A stretch of DNA of 64,000 bases from DASVHS01 sp038244815. GTDB taxonomy: Bacteria > Acidobacteriota > Thermoanaerobaculia > Gp7-AA8. The stretch is taken from contig JBBRTB010000003.1 in assembly GCA_038244815.1 (NCBI GenBank), positions 1 through 64,000 on the forward strand, written 5' to 3'. The translations under genes and the position numbers were made by a program. Below are positions 50,081 through 58,730 of the stretch, piece after piece (position 1 is the first letter of the stretch; the number at the start of each line of letters is the position of its first letter). A model generated the notes under the pieces. It worked only from the letters and a program-made list of their open reading frames with translations. It searched no databases and was not told where the DNA came from.

Positions 50081-50468
50081 ACGCCGAGCGGCTCAACACC
50101 CCCGCTTTCAGAAGAATCGCGCGCAGCTTCGTGATGGCGTCGGCGCTGTTCTCGACCTCGACCGTGATGGTCATGAAGCCCGATTCCGTTCCGGAGCTGA
50201 CCAGGCGACCGAGATGAGCCGCTTCGATCTTGTCCTCGATCGACTTCTGCAATGCGAGATCGTCGGCCGCGGGCTGCTCGCCGTTCATCCTGATCGAAAG
50301 CTCAATGCGCGGCTTCGTCCGCGCCTCCGAGGCCACGGTCTTGATGAGATCGATGGTGCCTTCGCGCTTCGAGCACGCGCCGAGGAGCAGGAGCACCAGC
50401 ATGGGCGCTACGGCCCACCGACCAGCGACCAGCGACCCGCGACCCGCTTCATCCGGCATACGCTTCAT
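50052..50468 (-). CDS. Small lipoprotein of unknown function
   Basis: The ~138-residue protein has a hydrophobic segment with lipobox (MLVLLLLGACSKREG) and a soluble domain ending VSRSAFKVSQEGKE. GTESGFMTITVEVENSADAITKLRAILLKAGVL looks like an alpha/beta ferredoxin-like domain. The start is unsure: ATG 50468 overlaps the Tim44-like gene, but residues before the second ATG (50402) are encoded by a 29-nt heptad repeat, and ATG 50402 would give a minimal lipoprotein signal. Last gene of the TPM - Tim44-like - lipoprotein group. Confidence 0.6.
   Translation of the reverse strand: MKRMPDEAGRGSLVAGRWAVAPMLVLLLLGACSKREGTIDLIKTVASEARTKPRIELSIRMNGEQPAADDLALQKSIEDKIEAAHLGRLVSSGTESGFMTITVEVENSADAITKLRAILLKAGVLSRSAFKVSQEGKE
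50419..50447. repeat. 29-nt heptad element of a second kind
   Basis: CGACCAG twice, CGACCCG twice, plus C: the same 4x7+1 format as the GGCCTCG elements but with a different heptad. It lies at the 5' end of the lipoprotein gene and crosses in frame into the end of the Tim44-like spacer. Confidence 0.65.
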
Positions 50469-51915
50469 CCTGCTCGATCCTCGACAATACCCAACTGAAT
50501 TGTCCGGCCGTCAGCTTCCCGCCGCAGAACTGGCAGATGCCGCTGGAGCCGACGACGACCGTGGCGCCGCAGTTGGGGCAGGAGACGGTCTTCGACGGGT
50601 CGGCTTCCGTCGCCCGCGTGCGGATGAACGTCCAGTACTCGCTCCAGCGCCGCAACTGATCGCGCGAGCCGGCCACGACCTTGCCGCTCTCGTCGGCCGT
50701 GTAATCGCGGCCGCTGGCGAACATGCGCACGGTGATGGCGTCGTAAAACGGATCGGTGCCCACTTTCACCGGCTCGATCCGGTCGATGGTGTACGCGTCG
50801 ACGGCGTTGCGCAAATGCTGCTCGATGTAGGCATCGATCCAGTAGCGGTGCATCTGGAACAGCGGCTCCGTCTCCAGCGGCCGCACGCGCTCCCAGTCCC
50901 GTGCGGTCCAGGCGTTCTGCAGCGTGGTGGCTGTATCGCGCACCCGCTGCTCGAGCGCCGGCCAGGCGAAGTCGTGATGCGCAGTCTGAAAGTCCGTCAT
51001 GCGCTGGCGGAAGTTCGGCTGCAGGACCGTGGGAAGATCCGTTCCCTGCTCCGGGACGTTCGACGTGAGCAGCGGCCCGCGCGGCGACTGGCTCAGCACG
51101 GTCACGTTGCGCACGTACCAGTTGAAGGCGCCGCTGGTGATCCTGACGCCGCAGTATTCGCAGGAGCCGTCGGCGCGCGTGCTGAGGGCCGCGCCGCAGC
51201 GCGGGCAGTGTTCCGCCTTCGCCTTCTCCGGCGGGGGCGAGAGGATCTCGCGCTGCCGCTCGAACGTCCAGCGCTCGACGAGATACCAGCTCGATTGCGA
51301 GGTGGCGGTCACTTCGGTCAGGTTCGTTTCGTATTCGACGCTGACGGTCACGGTCGTGTCGAGGCGCGCTCCCTCGACTTTGAACGAGCCCACGACCACG
51401 CCCCGCACTTGGTGCAGGCCGGCGGGATTGCGCGCCTTCAACGCCTGGCGTGCCTCGGCGCTGACATACGGCGAGTAGCGATCGACATCGCCCGCGCCGC
51501 GCGCCTGCTGCACGCGGCCGTAGAGCGAGTAGCAGAAGTCGCTGAAGACGATCTCCGAGAAATTCGGATCGAAACGCCGCAGCCCGTCGAGCCGGTCCGT
51601 GAGCGGCTGCAAGCCGGCGCTCTGCGTCGAGGCGTGCAACAGGATCGCCGTGCCCGACGCCCCGCTGGCGCTGCGCCAGCGGACGATCACGATCACGATC
51701 ACGATGTCGACCGGGATTCCGATCAACGGGTGCGCGAACGTGAGCCAGAACAGGAGGCGGATGACCTCGAAGACCAGTCCCGCCCCTCCGCCGCCGCCCG
51801 AGCTCCCCCCTCCGCCACCGGAATACGACTGGCCGCCGCCGACGCGCGCGAACGCGGTCCCGCAGACGATCAGCAGGAGAATGACGAAGACAATCGTTGC
51901 GCGCCGTCGCATCAC
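50449..51915 (-). CDS. Membrane protein with Tim44-like domains and two zinc ribbons
   Basis: The 488-residue protein has a signal or membrane helix (8-23), a Gly/Ser-rich stretch, a second hydrophobic segment (about 52-78), and two NTF2-fold Tim44-like regions. Each is followed by a rubredoxin-like knuckle pair: CPRCGAALSTRADGSCEYCG and CPNCGATVVVGSSGICQFCG. The zinc ribbons are each next to a TAGQFSW/TSGAFNWY segment, so the unit is duplicated. Function unknown; the family often neighbours TPM-domain genes, as here, where it overlaps the upstream gene by 4 nt (ATGA). Confidence 0.75.
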   Translation of the reverse strand: MMRRRATIVFVILLLIVCGTAFARVGGGQSYSGGGGGSSGGGGGAGLVFEVIRLLFWLTFAHPLIGIPVDIVIVIVIVRWRSASGASGTAILLHASTQSAGLQPLTDRLDGLRRFDPNFSEIVFSDFCYSLYGRVQQARGAGDVDRYSPYVSAEARQALKARNPAGLHQVRGVVVGSFKVEGARLDTTVTVSVEYETNLTEVTATSQSSWYLVERWTFERQREILSPPPEKAKAEHCPRCGAALSTRADGSCEYCGVRITSGAFNWYVRNVTVLSQSPRGPLLTSNVPEQGTDLPTVLQPNFRQRMTDFQTAHHDFAWPALEQRVRDTATTLQNAWTARDWERVRPLETEPLFQMHRYWIDAYIEQHLRNAVDAYTIDRIEPVKVGTDPFYDAITVRMFASGRDYTADESGKVVAGSRDQLRRWSEYWTFIRTRATEADPSKTVSCPNCGATVVVGSSGICQFCGGKLTAGQFSWVLSRIEQDEAYAG

Positions 51916-52532
51916 TCGATCACAAATCGAATCTCATTCGGGAGTTCGTCGCGGTCGTCCGCACCGACCGGCGCGTAGCGGAGCAGCAGCAGCTCGAGCG
52001 CGCGCAGCGTCTCCACGAGCGTGGCCTGTGTGGCGCGGCGCGAGCGCGTCGCTTCCAGCAGCCGGTTCCATTCGAGCGACGGCACGGCATCGAGCACGCC
52101 GCGGTCCGCGACCAGTTCGATGCGGCGCTCCAGCAGCGACAGGTAGACGAGCATTCCCGTCGAAGCCTTCGTCTTGGCCACGCCCCGGTCGATGAACGTC
52201 GCCGCCGCGTTCGTGTGCACTTTGCGCTCGCGATCGTGCCGGGTCGTCATGAGACGGCGGATGGCGTGACTGGGCCGGGAGATCAGCAGTCCGATCCCGT
52301 AGGCGATGGCCACATCGACGACCACCCAGCCGGGGGCGAATACCCATGGCGCGAAGAGCATCACCAGGAGAATCGCCAGCGCGAACAGCGCCGCGAACCG
52401 CCCGTCGGCGTGGGCGTAGGAGCCGGAGCGGTCCCGTACTTCCACCACCAGCTCAGCGCACGAACACGCCTCCACCGACTTCACGGCCTCGGCGACCGCC
52501 CGGGCCACGGCAGGATCGACCTGTTTCGGCAC
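51912..52532 (-). CDS. TPM domain membrane protein
   Basis: The 206-residue protein begins with a helix-rich part containing SVEACSCAELVVEVRDRSGSY, then two membrane segments (about 48-62 and 66-86), and the TPM fold AAATFIDRGVAKTKASTGMLVYLSLLERRIELVADRGV. TPM_phosphatase domains occur in stress and photosystem-repair proteins (TLP18.3) with phosphatase-like activity in some cases. It starts with GTG at 52532, right behind an AATACT/TAATAC box. First gene of a three-gene envelope group. Confidence 0.78.
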   Translation of the reverse strand: MPKQVDPAVARAVAEAVKSVEACSCAELVVEVRDRSGSYAHADGRFAALFALAILLVMLFAPWVFAPGWVVVDVAIAYGIGLLISRPSHAIRRLMTTRHDRERKVHTNAAATFIDRGVAKTKASTGMLVYLSLLERRIELVADRGVLDAVPSLEWNRLLEATRSRRATQATLVETLRALELLLLRYAPVGADDRDELPNEIRFVIE

Positions 52533-52538
52533 CCGCTC

Positions 52539-52544
52539 AGTATT
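52539..52544 (-). promoter_or_regulatory. -10-like box of the TPM operon
   Basis: AATACT (or TAATAC one base over) on the minus strand places the start at the GTG (52532) or next to it. Confidence 0.35.
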
Positions 52545-52603
52545 ATCGAAGCGATGCGGGTCACAAAGTCATTCACGAGCGACGAGCCATACTGGCTGCA
52601 CGC

Positions 52604-53551
52604 ATGAAACGGATCGTGATCCTGGGCGGCTCCGGATTCTTCGGACGGATCATCGTCGACCGGCTGACCGCGGCCGGGATGCAGCCGGTCGCGGCGTCAC
52701 GTTCGTGGGGTGAGCTGCGCATCGACGCCAACGACCCGGAGAGTCTGCGCGCCAGCCTCAGGACGCGCGATCTGGTGATCGATGCCGCCGGCCCGTTCCA
52801 GACACGGACGCCCGCACTGATCCAGGCGGCCCGGACGATCGGATTCGACGTCATCGATCTGTCGGACAGTCCGGAGTACTCCGGAATGATCTACGACCAG
52901 GAGGCGCCGATCAGCGCGTCGGGCATCCGCGTGCTCACCGCGTGCAGCTCACTGTCGACCGTCAGCGCGCTGATGCTCAAGGCCAGCAACAGCGAGCAGC
53001 CGCGACGACTCAGCGTGTACCTTTTGCCGGCGGCCCGTCACACCGCTAACCCGGGCGCCATCGCGTCGTTCCTGGCCGGTGCTGAAGGCACCACGCGCAC
53101 GCTGCACTTTCCGAAGCCGCTGGGCAACCGGACCGGCGTGGTCGTGAGGAGTGTCGACTCGGTGACGCTGCCACGGCTCTTCCCTTCGCTACAGTCGACC
53201 GAATTCGTGGTCGACGCGGGACTGCCAGGCAGCTCGGTCCTTCTGCGATCGAAATGGATTCGAGGACAGCTCGAGCGCCATCAGTCGGGGATGATGAAGA
53301 TCGCCCGGCGAATCGGACCGTCTCGCGGGGTACTGGCGTTCGACATCGCTTCTGCGCTGCGCAGACGCCAGAGCATCTTCATCGGCGAGAACACCTATAT
53401 GCTGGCGGTGATCCCGGCGATCGAAGCGGCGACCGCAATCGCGGCCGGCCGCTTCCCCCATCGCGGTCTGGTCCCGCCCACCGATCACGCCGGCTTGACC
53501 GAGTTTCTCGCCGCCGTCGAGCGTGAGGGGATTCAGAACATCACGGTGTGA
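52604..53551 (+). CDS. Saccharopine dehydrogenase-like NAD(P)-binding protein
   Basis: The 315-residue protein starts RIVILGGSGFFGRIIVDRL, a Rossmann GxGxxG nucleotide site, followed by the Sacchrp_dh_NADP pattern (DLVIDAAGPFQTRTPALIQAARTIGFDVIDLSDSPEY). The C-terminal part contains SVYLLPAARHTANPGAIASFLAGAEGTT and no recognised catalytic motif. These enzymes are poorly characterised oxidoreductases. The ATG at 52604 is preferred. It is convergent with the Gly/His-rich secreted protein gene 9 bp downstream. Confidence 0.8.
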   Translation: MKRIVILGGSGFFGRIIVDRLTAAGMQPVAASRSWGELRIDANDPESLRASLRTRDLVIDAAGPFQTRTPALIQAARTIGFDVIDLSDSPEYSGMIYDQEAPISASGIRVLTACSSLSTVSALMLKASNSEQPRRLSVYLLPAARHTANPGAIASFLAGAEGTTRTLHFPKPLGNRTGVVVRSVDSVTLPRLFPSLQSTEFVVDAGLPGSSVLLRSKWIRGQLERHQSGMMKIARRIGPSRGVLAFDIASALRRRQSIFIGENTYMLAVIPAIEAATAIAAGRFPHRGLVPPTDHAGLTEFLAAVEREGIQNITV

Positions 53552-53560
53552 TCGCGAACG

Positions 53561-54055
53561 TCAGTGGTGGCCGCCGTGGCCGCCGCCGTGACCCCCGCCG
53601 TGACCGCCGTGGAATCCGCCATGGAACCCGCCGCCGAACCCGATGCCGAATCCGAAGTAGGGAGCGGCGCCGTACCAGTAAGGGCTGTAGTAGCTCCCGT
53701 AATAGAACGGGTCGTAGTAAGGCGCGTAGAGCGGCCGCACGTAAACCGTTCGCGTATCGCGGGTGGTCTGCGAGCGATCGTTGCTGCGCTCATCCTTCAT
53801 GCGCGTCGCGGACTCGTCGATGACGAACTTCAGGACGGCCGGGGAAACGTTGGCGTCGTTCATGGCGATCACGTCGTCGCCGTTCACCTCGAACGGTTGC
53901 GGACTGTTCTTCACGAAGTCGATGATGGTGTCGTCCGCGACCCCCGCCTTCGACATACGGATCACGTCGTCGACCACCATCACCGTTCGCACGGCGAAAG
54001 CGGGTACGGCCACGGCCAACAGCAACAGCACAACTGTCAGAGTGACTCGATTCAA
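53561..54055 (-). CDS. Secreted protein with Gly/His-rich tail, TTG start
   Basis: The 164-residue protein has a signal peptide (NRVTLTVVLLLLAVAVPAFA) and a ~75-residue conserved-looking domain (VRTVMVVDDVIRMSKAGVADDTIIDFVKNS, NDANVSPAVLKFVIDES). A Tyr/Arg-rich linker (YAPYYDPFYYGSYYSPYWYG) and a tail of Gly/Phe/His repeats (GGHGGGHGGGHGGHH) follow. The tail could bind metal. The start is TTG at 54055: AAAGGAG lies 6 bases before it and no ATG precedes the signal peptide closely. The tail is like those of cell-surface or spore-coat proteins but no role is known. Confidence 0.6.
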   Translation of the reverse strand: MNRVTLTVVLLLLAVAVPAFAVRTVMVVDDVIRMSKAGVADDTIIDFVKNSPQPFEVNGDDVIAMNDANVSPAVLKFVIDESATRMKDERSNDRSQTTRDTRTVYVRPLYAPYYDPFYYGSYYSPYWYGAAPYFGFGIGFGGGFHGGFHGGHGGGHGGGHGGHH

Positions 54056-54099
54056 AGCGTATCTCCTTTCATCAATGATGATCGCGCCACGGGCCCGGT

Positions 54100-54540
54100 T
54101 CATTCCACCAGGCCCAGCGGTGGCGCGTCGGGAATGCTGACGTTCGCACCTTCCCGGCGCCAGATCATCGCGCTGATCCACCAATGCCCGTCGCGCCGGA
54201 ACAACTGGATGCTGTTGACGCCGCGGTTGAGCGTCTCGCCGCCGCGCGACCGGCGGGTCTCATAGGCGCTGAGCACGTGAGCCATGTCGCCGAAGAGATC
54301 CGTCCGGCGCCAGATCTCTCCTTCCCAGAAGCTCGGCATCTCCCCGGAGTCGATCATGGCGTCGAAGTTCTGCTGGTACTGCTTCTGATCGCCAAATTCG
54401 AACACGCCGCCGTCGTTGATGCGCACCATGCGCGCGCCGGGCACGAAGATGGCCTGGCAGCGGCTCCAGTCCGGCCGTGTGTCTTTTTCGAAACAAACCG
54501 AGGCGTACATCTCTCGAATGACGGAATCGAGATCGTTCAC
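54100..54540 (-). CDS. SnoaL/NTF2-like protein
   Basis: The 146-residue protein has the NTF2-like cone fold: a helical start (DLDSVIREMYASVCFEKDTRPDW), then QKQYQQNFDAMIDSGEMPSFWEGEIWRRTDLFGDMAHVLSAYETRRS and NSIQLFRRDGHWWISAMIWRRE. Members include ketosteroid isomerase and many proteins without activity; no catalytic residues can be named. Start is GTG at 54540, preceded by a CATGAT box. Confidence 0.65.
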   Translation of the reverse strand: MNDLDSVIREMYASVCFEKDTRPDWSRCQAIFVPGARMVRINDGGVFEFGDQKQYQQNFDAMIDSGEMPSFWEGEIWRRTDLFGDMAHVLSAYETRRSRGGETLNRGVNSIQLFRRDGHWWISAMIWRREGANVSIPDAPPLGLVE

Positions 54541-54546
54541 GCCGGA

Positions 54547-54552
54547 ATCATG
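54547..54552 (-). promoter_or_regulatory. -10-like box of the NTF2-like gene
   Basis: CATGAT on the minus strand places +1 exactly at the GTG (54540); one base off TATAAT-type consensus at -12. Confidence 0.3.
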
Positions 54553-54555
54553 TCA

Positions 54556-56223
54556 CTACTTGATCCCGCTCGAGATGATGAAGACGCGGCCGGAGTGATT
54601 GCCGTGAATCCCGCTCCAGGCGGAGGTCACGAGCAGATCGACGGTGCCGTCGCCATCGACGTCGCCGATTCCGACGGAGTCGAAGCCGAGGGTGTCGCCG
54701 TTGATGCGGGACGTGAACGTCTTCAGCAGCTTTCCGCTCTTCCCTGAATACAGATAGATGCGGCCCCCGGACGGCGCGGCGCCCGCGTACTGCCACGCCC
54801 CGATGGCCAGGTCGGCGCGGCCGTCGTGATCGACATCGCCGGCTTCAGAGGGACTGGTGCCGAAGCCCTCGCCCGCGGTCTCGCCGGTCAACGTCAACAG
54901 ACGCTTGCCCGTCGCGCCGGAGTGAACGTAGATCCGGCCGGTGCTGCGCCCTTTCGCGGCATTCGACCAGTCGGACGCGTAGATGTCGGGCACCTTGTCG
55001 CCGTCGACGTCACCGACGACCGACACGAACATCATGCCCAGGGCGTTGCCGGTTTCGTCGGACTCGATGTTGAACTTCGGCTTGCCGGACAGCGAGTCGT
55101 ATACGTAGGTGCGGCCGGTGTGACGCGGTCCCGCGCCCGGCGCACCAACAACGAGAAACAGCCGCTTCCTGTTTGCCCAGCCGGCCACCGTGCTGCCGAA
55201 CTTGTCGCCCGCGCGTTCGCCGGTGAGCGTCAGCAGCAGATGCCCATCCTTGCCCGAATAGACGTAGGCGCGACCGGCATCCGCGCCTCCGCCGTCATTG
55301 TTCGGCGCGCCGACGATGAGGTCGGCGTAACCGTCGTGATTCACGTCGCCAGCGCCCGACGAATGCTGGCCGAAGTTGTCGTCGCTTTTCTCTCCCGAGA
55401 ACGTCTGCAGCACGTGCCCGTCCTGGCCCGAGAAGATGTAGGCCTTGCCTCCGGCGGGGCCGGATGCGACGACATCGGGCACGCCGTCGCCATTCGTGTC
55501 GCCGGCCGCCTCCACTCCCGTCCCGAGGTGCTCGCCGGCGTGGCCGTTCGCGGACCAGAGCATCTTGCCTGTTCGCGACGAATACACATAGATCTTCCCG
55601 GCGTTTTCGCCGCCGGCCTTGTTCGTCGGCGCGGAGGTGACGAAGTCGGCGACGTGATCGCCGTCGATATCGCCGATGTTGCGCGCGATCCAGCCGAACT
55701 GATCGCCCGTCGCTTCGCCATCAAACTCATGAATGATCTTCACGTTCTCGACGAAGGGATGCTCGAAATCCGCCGGCTTGGGCAACAGTTGGGCCGTGCG
55801 CGGATCCGACATCAGGCTGGCCAGATCGGCGTCGGTCTGGATCTGGGTCATATCGAGCTGGCCGGTTGCCTTGGTCTTGCCGAGCCACGTGAATGCAGCG
55901 TCCTTGTCGCCTTTCAGCGCATAGACGACGGCGGTGTTGTAGAGCGCCGGCGGTGAGTCCGGCTCGACCTGGAGCGACTTCGCCAGCGCCGCCAGGGCTT
56001 TGTCATAGTCCTTCGTGCGGATATACGCCGCCCCGAGAACGCGAAGGGCGCGCGGATCCTTCGGCTCGCGGGCGGTGAACTCTTCGAGTACTTTCACGGC
56101 ACCCGGCGCATCGCCGGAGCGGAGCAAACCGAACGCCTTCTGCACCTCGGGCGCGGGCTGCTGGGCGGCGAGGCCGCCGGCCAGCACGACGACGAAGAGA
56201 ATCGCGACGAGACGTCTGTTCAT
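54556..56223 (-). CDS. Secreted TPR + FG-GAP (integrin-alpha-like) repeat protein
   Basis: The ~555-residue protein has a signal peptide ending GGLAAQQ, one or two TPR motifs (residues ~35-115: DPRALRVLGAAYIRTKDYDKALAALAKSL, PPALYNTAVVYALKGDKDAAF) and, from ~150, about seven FG-GAP blades with DxDGDxxxDF calcium loops (DIDGDHVADF, DTNGDGVPDV, DVNHDGYADL, DVDGDKVPDI, DVDHDGRADL, DVDGDGTVDL). Each is paired with AGKIYVYSSRTGKML-like strands. This resembles integrin-alpha N-terminal propellers and some bacterial lectin-like surface proteins. Presumably extracellular; ligand unknown. Confidence 0.83.
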   Translation of the reverse strand: MNRRLVAILFVVVLAGGLAAQQPAPEVQKAFGLLRSGDAPGAVKVLEEFTAREPKDPRALRVLGAAYIRTKDYDKALAALAKSLQVEPDSPPALYNTAVVYALKGDKDAAFTWLGKTKATGQLDMTQIQTDADLASLMSDPRTAQLLPKPADFEHPFVENVKIIHEFDGEATGDQFGWIARNIGDIDGDHVADFVTSAPTNKAGGENAGKIYVYSSRTGKMLWSANGHAGEHLGTGVEAAGDTNGDGVPDVVASGPAGGKAYIFSGQDGHVLQTFSGEKSDDNFGQHSSGAGDVNHDGYADLIVGAPNNDGGGADAGRAYVYSGKDGHLLLTLTGERAGDKFGSTVAGWANRKRLFLVVGAPGAGPRHTGRTYVYDSLSGKPKFNIESDETGNALGMMFVSVVGDVDGDKVPDIYASDWSNAAKGRSTGRIYVHSGATGKRLLTLTGETAGEGFGTSPSEAGDVDHDGRADLAIGAWQYAGAAPSGGRIYLYSGKSGKLLKTFTSRINGDTLGFDSVGIGDVDGDGTVDLLVTSAWSGIHGNHSGRVFIISSGIK

Positions 56224-56230
56224 GCTCCCG

Positions 56231-56236
56231 GTTCTA
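56231..56236 (-). promoter_or_regulatory. -10-like box of the TPR/FG-GAP gene
   Basis: TAGAAC on the minus strand (weak at -7) predicts a start at 56224, one base before the ATG. Confidence 0.3.
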
Positions 56237-56272
56237 GCCGGGGGCACGAGCGGGCGCTATCACGTTCTTGCG

Positions 56273-57004
56273 CTAGAGGAGCTCCTGCAGCGTGGCGTAA
56301 CCGCTTCGACTCACAGGCAGGCGCGTTCCGTCACGAAGAACGGCAACGCGGCTGTCTTTGGCGTACAGCTCGATCTTCCCGATCCGCTCAATGTTCAAGA
56401 GATACGAGCGATGAATGCGAACGAAGCGGTCAGGATCGAGCTCGGCGGCGAGATCGCCGATGGCCTGCTGCTTGCGCAGCTTCACGCCGGCAGTGACGAT
56501 GAGGATGGCGTCGTCCGCGGCTTCGATGTAGTCGATGCGACTCACCGGCACGACCTGAATCGTTCCGTCTTCGCCGCGGACGATGACGCGTTGGAGCGGC
56601 TTCGGCCGCAACGCCGCGCCGAGCCCGGCCGCGGCCTCCCGGCCTGGACGGCGCAGCCTGTCCCTGACTCTGTCCATCACCACGCGAAACCGTTCCTGCG
56701 AAAACGGCTTGAGCAGATAGTCGAGCGCGTGGACCTCGAACGCGCGCAGGGCGTACTCGTCGTGCGCGGTGGCAAACACGATGACCGGCGAGCGATCGAG
56801 CAGGGAGAGCACTTCGAATCCGTCGAGCTTGGGCATCTGAATGTCCAGCAGGAGGAGATCGGGATCATGCTCGCTCACCGCCTTGACGGCCTCGAACCCG
56901 TTCGCGCATTCGCCGACGATCTCGACGTCTTCATGCTCGGAGAGGAACTCGCGCAGGATCTCGCGCGCGGGCAGCTCATCGTCGACGACGATCGTGCGGA
57001 TCAT
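56273..57004 (-). CDS. LytTR response regulator
   Basis: The 243-residue regulator has a receiver domain (DD at 8-9, phospho-site D54 in LLLLDIQMPK, T of VIVFATAHD, K of DYLLKPF) and a LytTR DNA-binding domain (about 145-240: VRGEDGTIQVVPVSRIDYIEA, FVRIHRSYLLNIERIGKIE, RLPVSRSGYATLQELL). LytTR proteins control envelope, competence and virulence genes. The ATG at 57004 overlaps the kinase stop by 4 nt (ATGA). It is the last gene of the five-gene operon beginning at 59780. Confidence 0.92.
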   Translation of the reverse strand: MIRTIVVDDELPAREILREFLSEHEDVEIVGECANGFEAVKAVSEHDPDLLLLDIQMPKLDGFEVLSLLDRSPVIVFATAHDEYALRAFEVHALDYLLKPFSQERFRVVMDRVRDRLRRPGREAAAGLGAALRPKPLQRVIVRGEDGTIQVVPVSRIDYIEAADDAILIVTAGVKLRKQQAIGDLAAELDPDRFVRIHRSYLLNIERIGKIELYAKDSRVAVLRDGTRLPVSRSGYATLQELL

Positions 57005-57996
57005 CGCGGCAGCTCGATCTCCACGTGAAAGCGCCCGGAATCCTCCGCCGCGCTCATGCGCGCCCGTCCATCCGAGACAGCGCTCAACCGCCCTGCCGCG
57101 TTCTGCAATCCGATTCCTTCGCCGCGTGAGTCCACGCGATCGGGATCGGCCGGGTTGTCGATGCTGATGCGCAGGGAGCCGTCGTGCAGACTGGCGGTGA
57201 TATCGATCGTCCCTCCTTCCACGACCGAGGCGATCCCGTGGCGCACGGCGTTCTCGACGAGCGGCTGCAGAAGCAGCGGTGGAACCTGACACTGCGAGGC
57301 CGCGTCATCCACGACGATGTGCGTGGTCAGCCGGTCGCCGAACCTGACCTTCTCGATGGCCAGATAGCGCGTCACGAGGTCGATCTCCTCGCCGAGGGTG
57401 ATGCGATCGAGCGAGCCGACGCGAAGCATCAGCCGGAAAAACTCGGCCAGCCGCTGGGCCATCTCCCGCGCATCGGCCGGACGCGATCCGCATAGCGAGG
57501 CCACCGCGTTCAGGCTGTTGAACAGAAAGTGCGGGTCGACCTGGGCCTTGAACGCGCGCAGTTCCGCTTCCCGCGCCAGAACGCGATAGCGCAGCACGGC
57601 CGCTTCGGCATCGCGCGACGCCTCGAGCTCGAGCACGAGATAGTGCACCACGACGGTGGCGGCGTAGAGAAGCGCCCCGAGAAGAAACAACGGCGTGAGG
57701 TCCGGGGGAGCCAACGACGAGGTCTTCCACGCCAGAACCCAGGCGCCGCTGGCCGCGGCAGCGGAGCCGGCGTGCGTGGCAACGATGCGCGGGGCGCTCG
57801 TGCCGCGAAGAGGCATGGCCTTGCAGAGATAGCGCGCCGCCAGCCCGATGAATCCGAGGAGCAGCGACGGCGGAAGTGCCGCCAGCACCAGCGAGCCGGG
57901 CGGTGTGCCGGGCTTCCACAACAGGGACACGGAGCTGATCAGCGCGGCCACCGTCACCGCGGCAACTGCGTACAACTCCACGAGACCTCGCCTCAC
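57001..57996 (-). CDS. LytS/YpdA-type histidine kinase (His_kinase + HATPase)
   Basis: The 331-residue kinase has four hydrophobic segments (about 5-130) with no 5TM-Lyt domain. The His_kinase domain has the phospho-His in KAQVDPHFLFNSLNAVASLC. The HATPase N box LQPLVENAVRHGI and G box GEGIGLQNAAGRLSAV follow. The start is GTG at 57996 with GGAGGTGAT 3-12 bases upstream. It overlaps the upstream LiaF-like gene by 4 nt (GTGA) and its partner regulator by 4 nt. Signal: unknown, probably relayed from the LiaF-like membrane proteins. Confidence 0.9.
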   Translation of the reverse strand: MRRGLVELYAVAAVTVAALISSVSLLWKPGTPPGSLVLAALPPSLLLGFIGLAARYLCKAMPLRGTSAPRIVATHAGSAAAASGAWVLAWKTSSLAPPDLTPLFLLGALLYAATVVVHYLVLELEASRDAEAAVLRYRVLAREAELRAFKAQVDPHFLFNSLNAVASLCGSRPADAREMAQRLAEFFRLMLRVGSLDRITLGEEIDLVTRYLAIEKVRFGDRLTTHIVVDDAASQCQVPPLLLQPLVENAVRHGIASVVEGGTIDITASLHDGSLRISIDNPADPDRVDSRGEGIGLQNAAGRLSAVSDGRARMSAAEDSGRFHVEIELPR

Positions 57997-58730
57997 GCGA
58001 TCACCTCCTTCGGATTCTTCACATCGATACCGCCCATGATGACGCTGCCTCGAATCACCACGCGCGGCGCGTTCGGGTCGGTCGTGCGCATGGTGTTGTT
58101 CACGACCGCGCCGAGGACCATGGCCATGCGCGTCTCCACGGCCCAACCGCGCGGGACCTTCACTTCCAGTCCTCCCCAGAAGACGAGCGCGTCGATGAGG
58201 ACCTGGCGCGCCGGCGCGACCGCCGTCAGATCGATCTCGCATCCGCCCATCACCGCGACGACGTCGCCGCGCGGCACCTCGCCCGCCGGGGACGATCCGA
58301 CCACACGCTGGTTTCCGCCCATCACCGCCACCGTGCGGAACGTGACCGGGCTTCCTGCCGGAGGACGCAGCGCCTGCATCACCAGCGTGAGACCGGCCAC
58401 GCTGATGAGCAGCGGCCAGACCGCCAGCAGCTGTGAGAGCCGCAGGTTGGGTAGAAAAGGCATGTGCGGCAGAAAGGCCACGCCGAGAACAGTGAGAACG
58501 ATCGCGGACGTCCAGCGCTTGTCTACGAGATTCGCCAGCGCGTAGCCGAAGAGCACGACCGGCCACCAGGCGAGATAGTCGCGGGCATTCAGGCGATCCA
58601 GATGATCGAGCCAGAGGATGATGCCGGCCGCGAGGACGGCCACTCCGGTGACGATGCGCGAGAGCGGCCTCTCGCTCGCTCTCCGCCGGAGCTCGCGCCC
58701 CAGGTGTTCCTTTCTGACGTCACGCTCCAT
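57993..58730 (-). CDS. LiaF-like membrane protein, copy 2
   Basis: The 245-residue protein has four N-terminal helices (about 25-120: VTGVAVLAAGIILWLDHLDRL, WPVVLFGYALANL, IVLTVLGVAFL, LLISVAGLTLVMQAL) and a C-terminal LiaF domain built of stacked beta turns: VAVMGGNQR, VVAVMGGCEIDLTAV, ALVFWGGLEVKVPRGW and SVIMGGIDVKNP. In Firmicutes LiaF inhibits the kinase LiaS. Here the partner is a LytS-type kinase whose gene overlaps this one. It starts 10 bp inside the small TM5 gene, so the genes are coupled. Confidence 0.83.
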   Translation of the reverse strand: MERDVRKEHLGRELRRRASERPLSRIVTGVAVLAAGIILWLDHLDRLNARDYLAWWPVVLFGYALANLVDKRWTSAIVLTVLGVAFLPHMPFLPNLRLSQLLAVWPLLISVAGLTLVMQALRPPAGSPVTFRTVAVMGGNQRVVGSSPAGEVPRGDVVAVMGGCEIDLTAVAPARQVLIDALVFWGGLEVKVPRGWAVETRMAMVLGAVVNNTMRTTDPNAPRVVIRGSVIMGGIDVKNPKEVIA

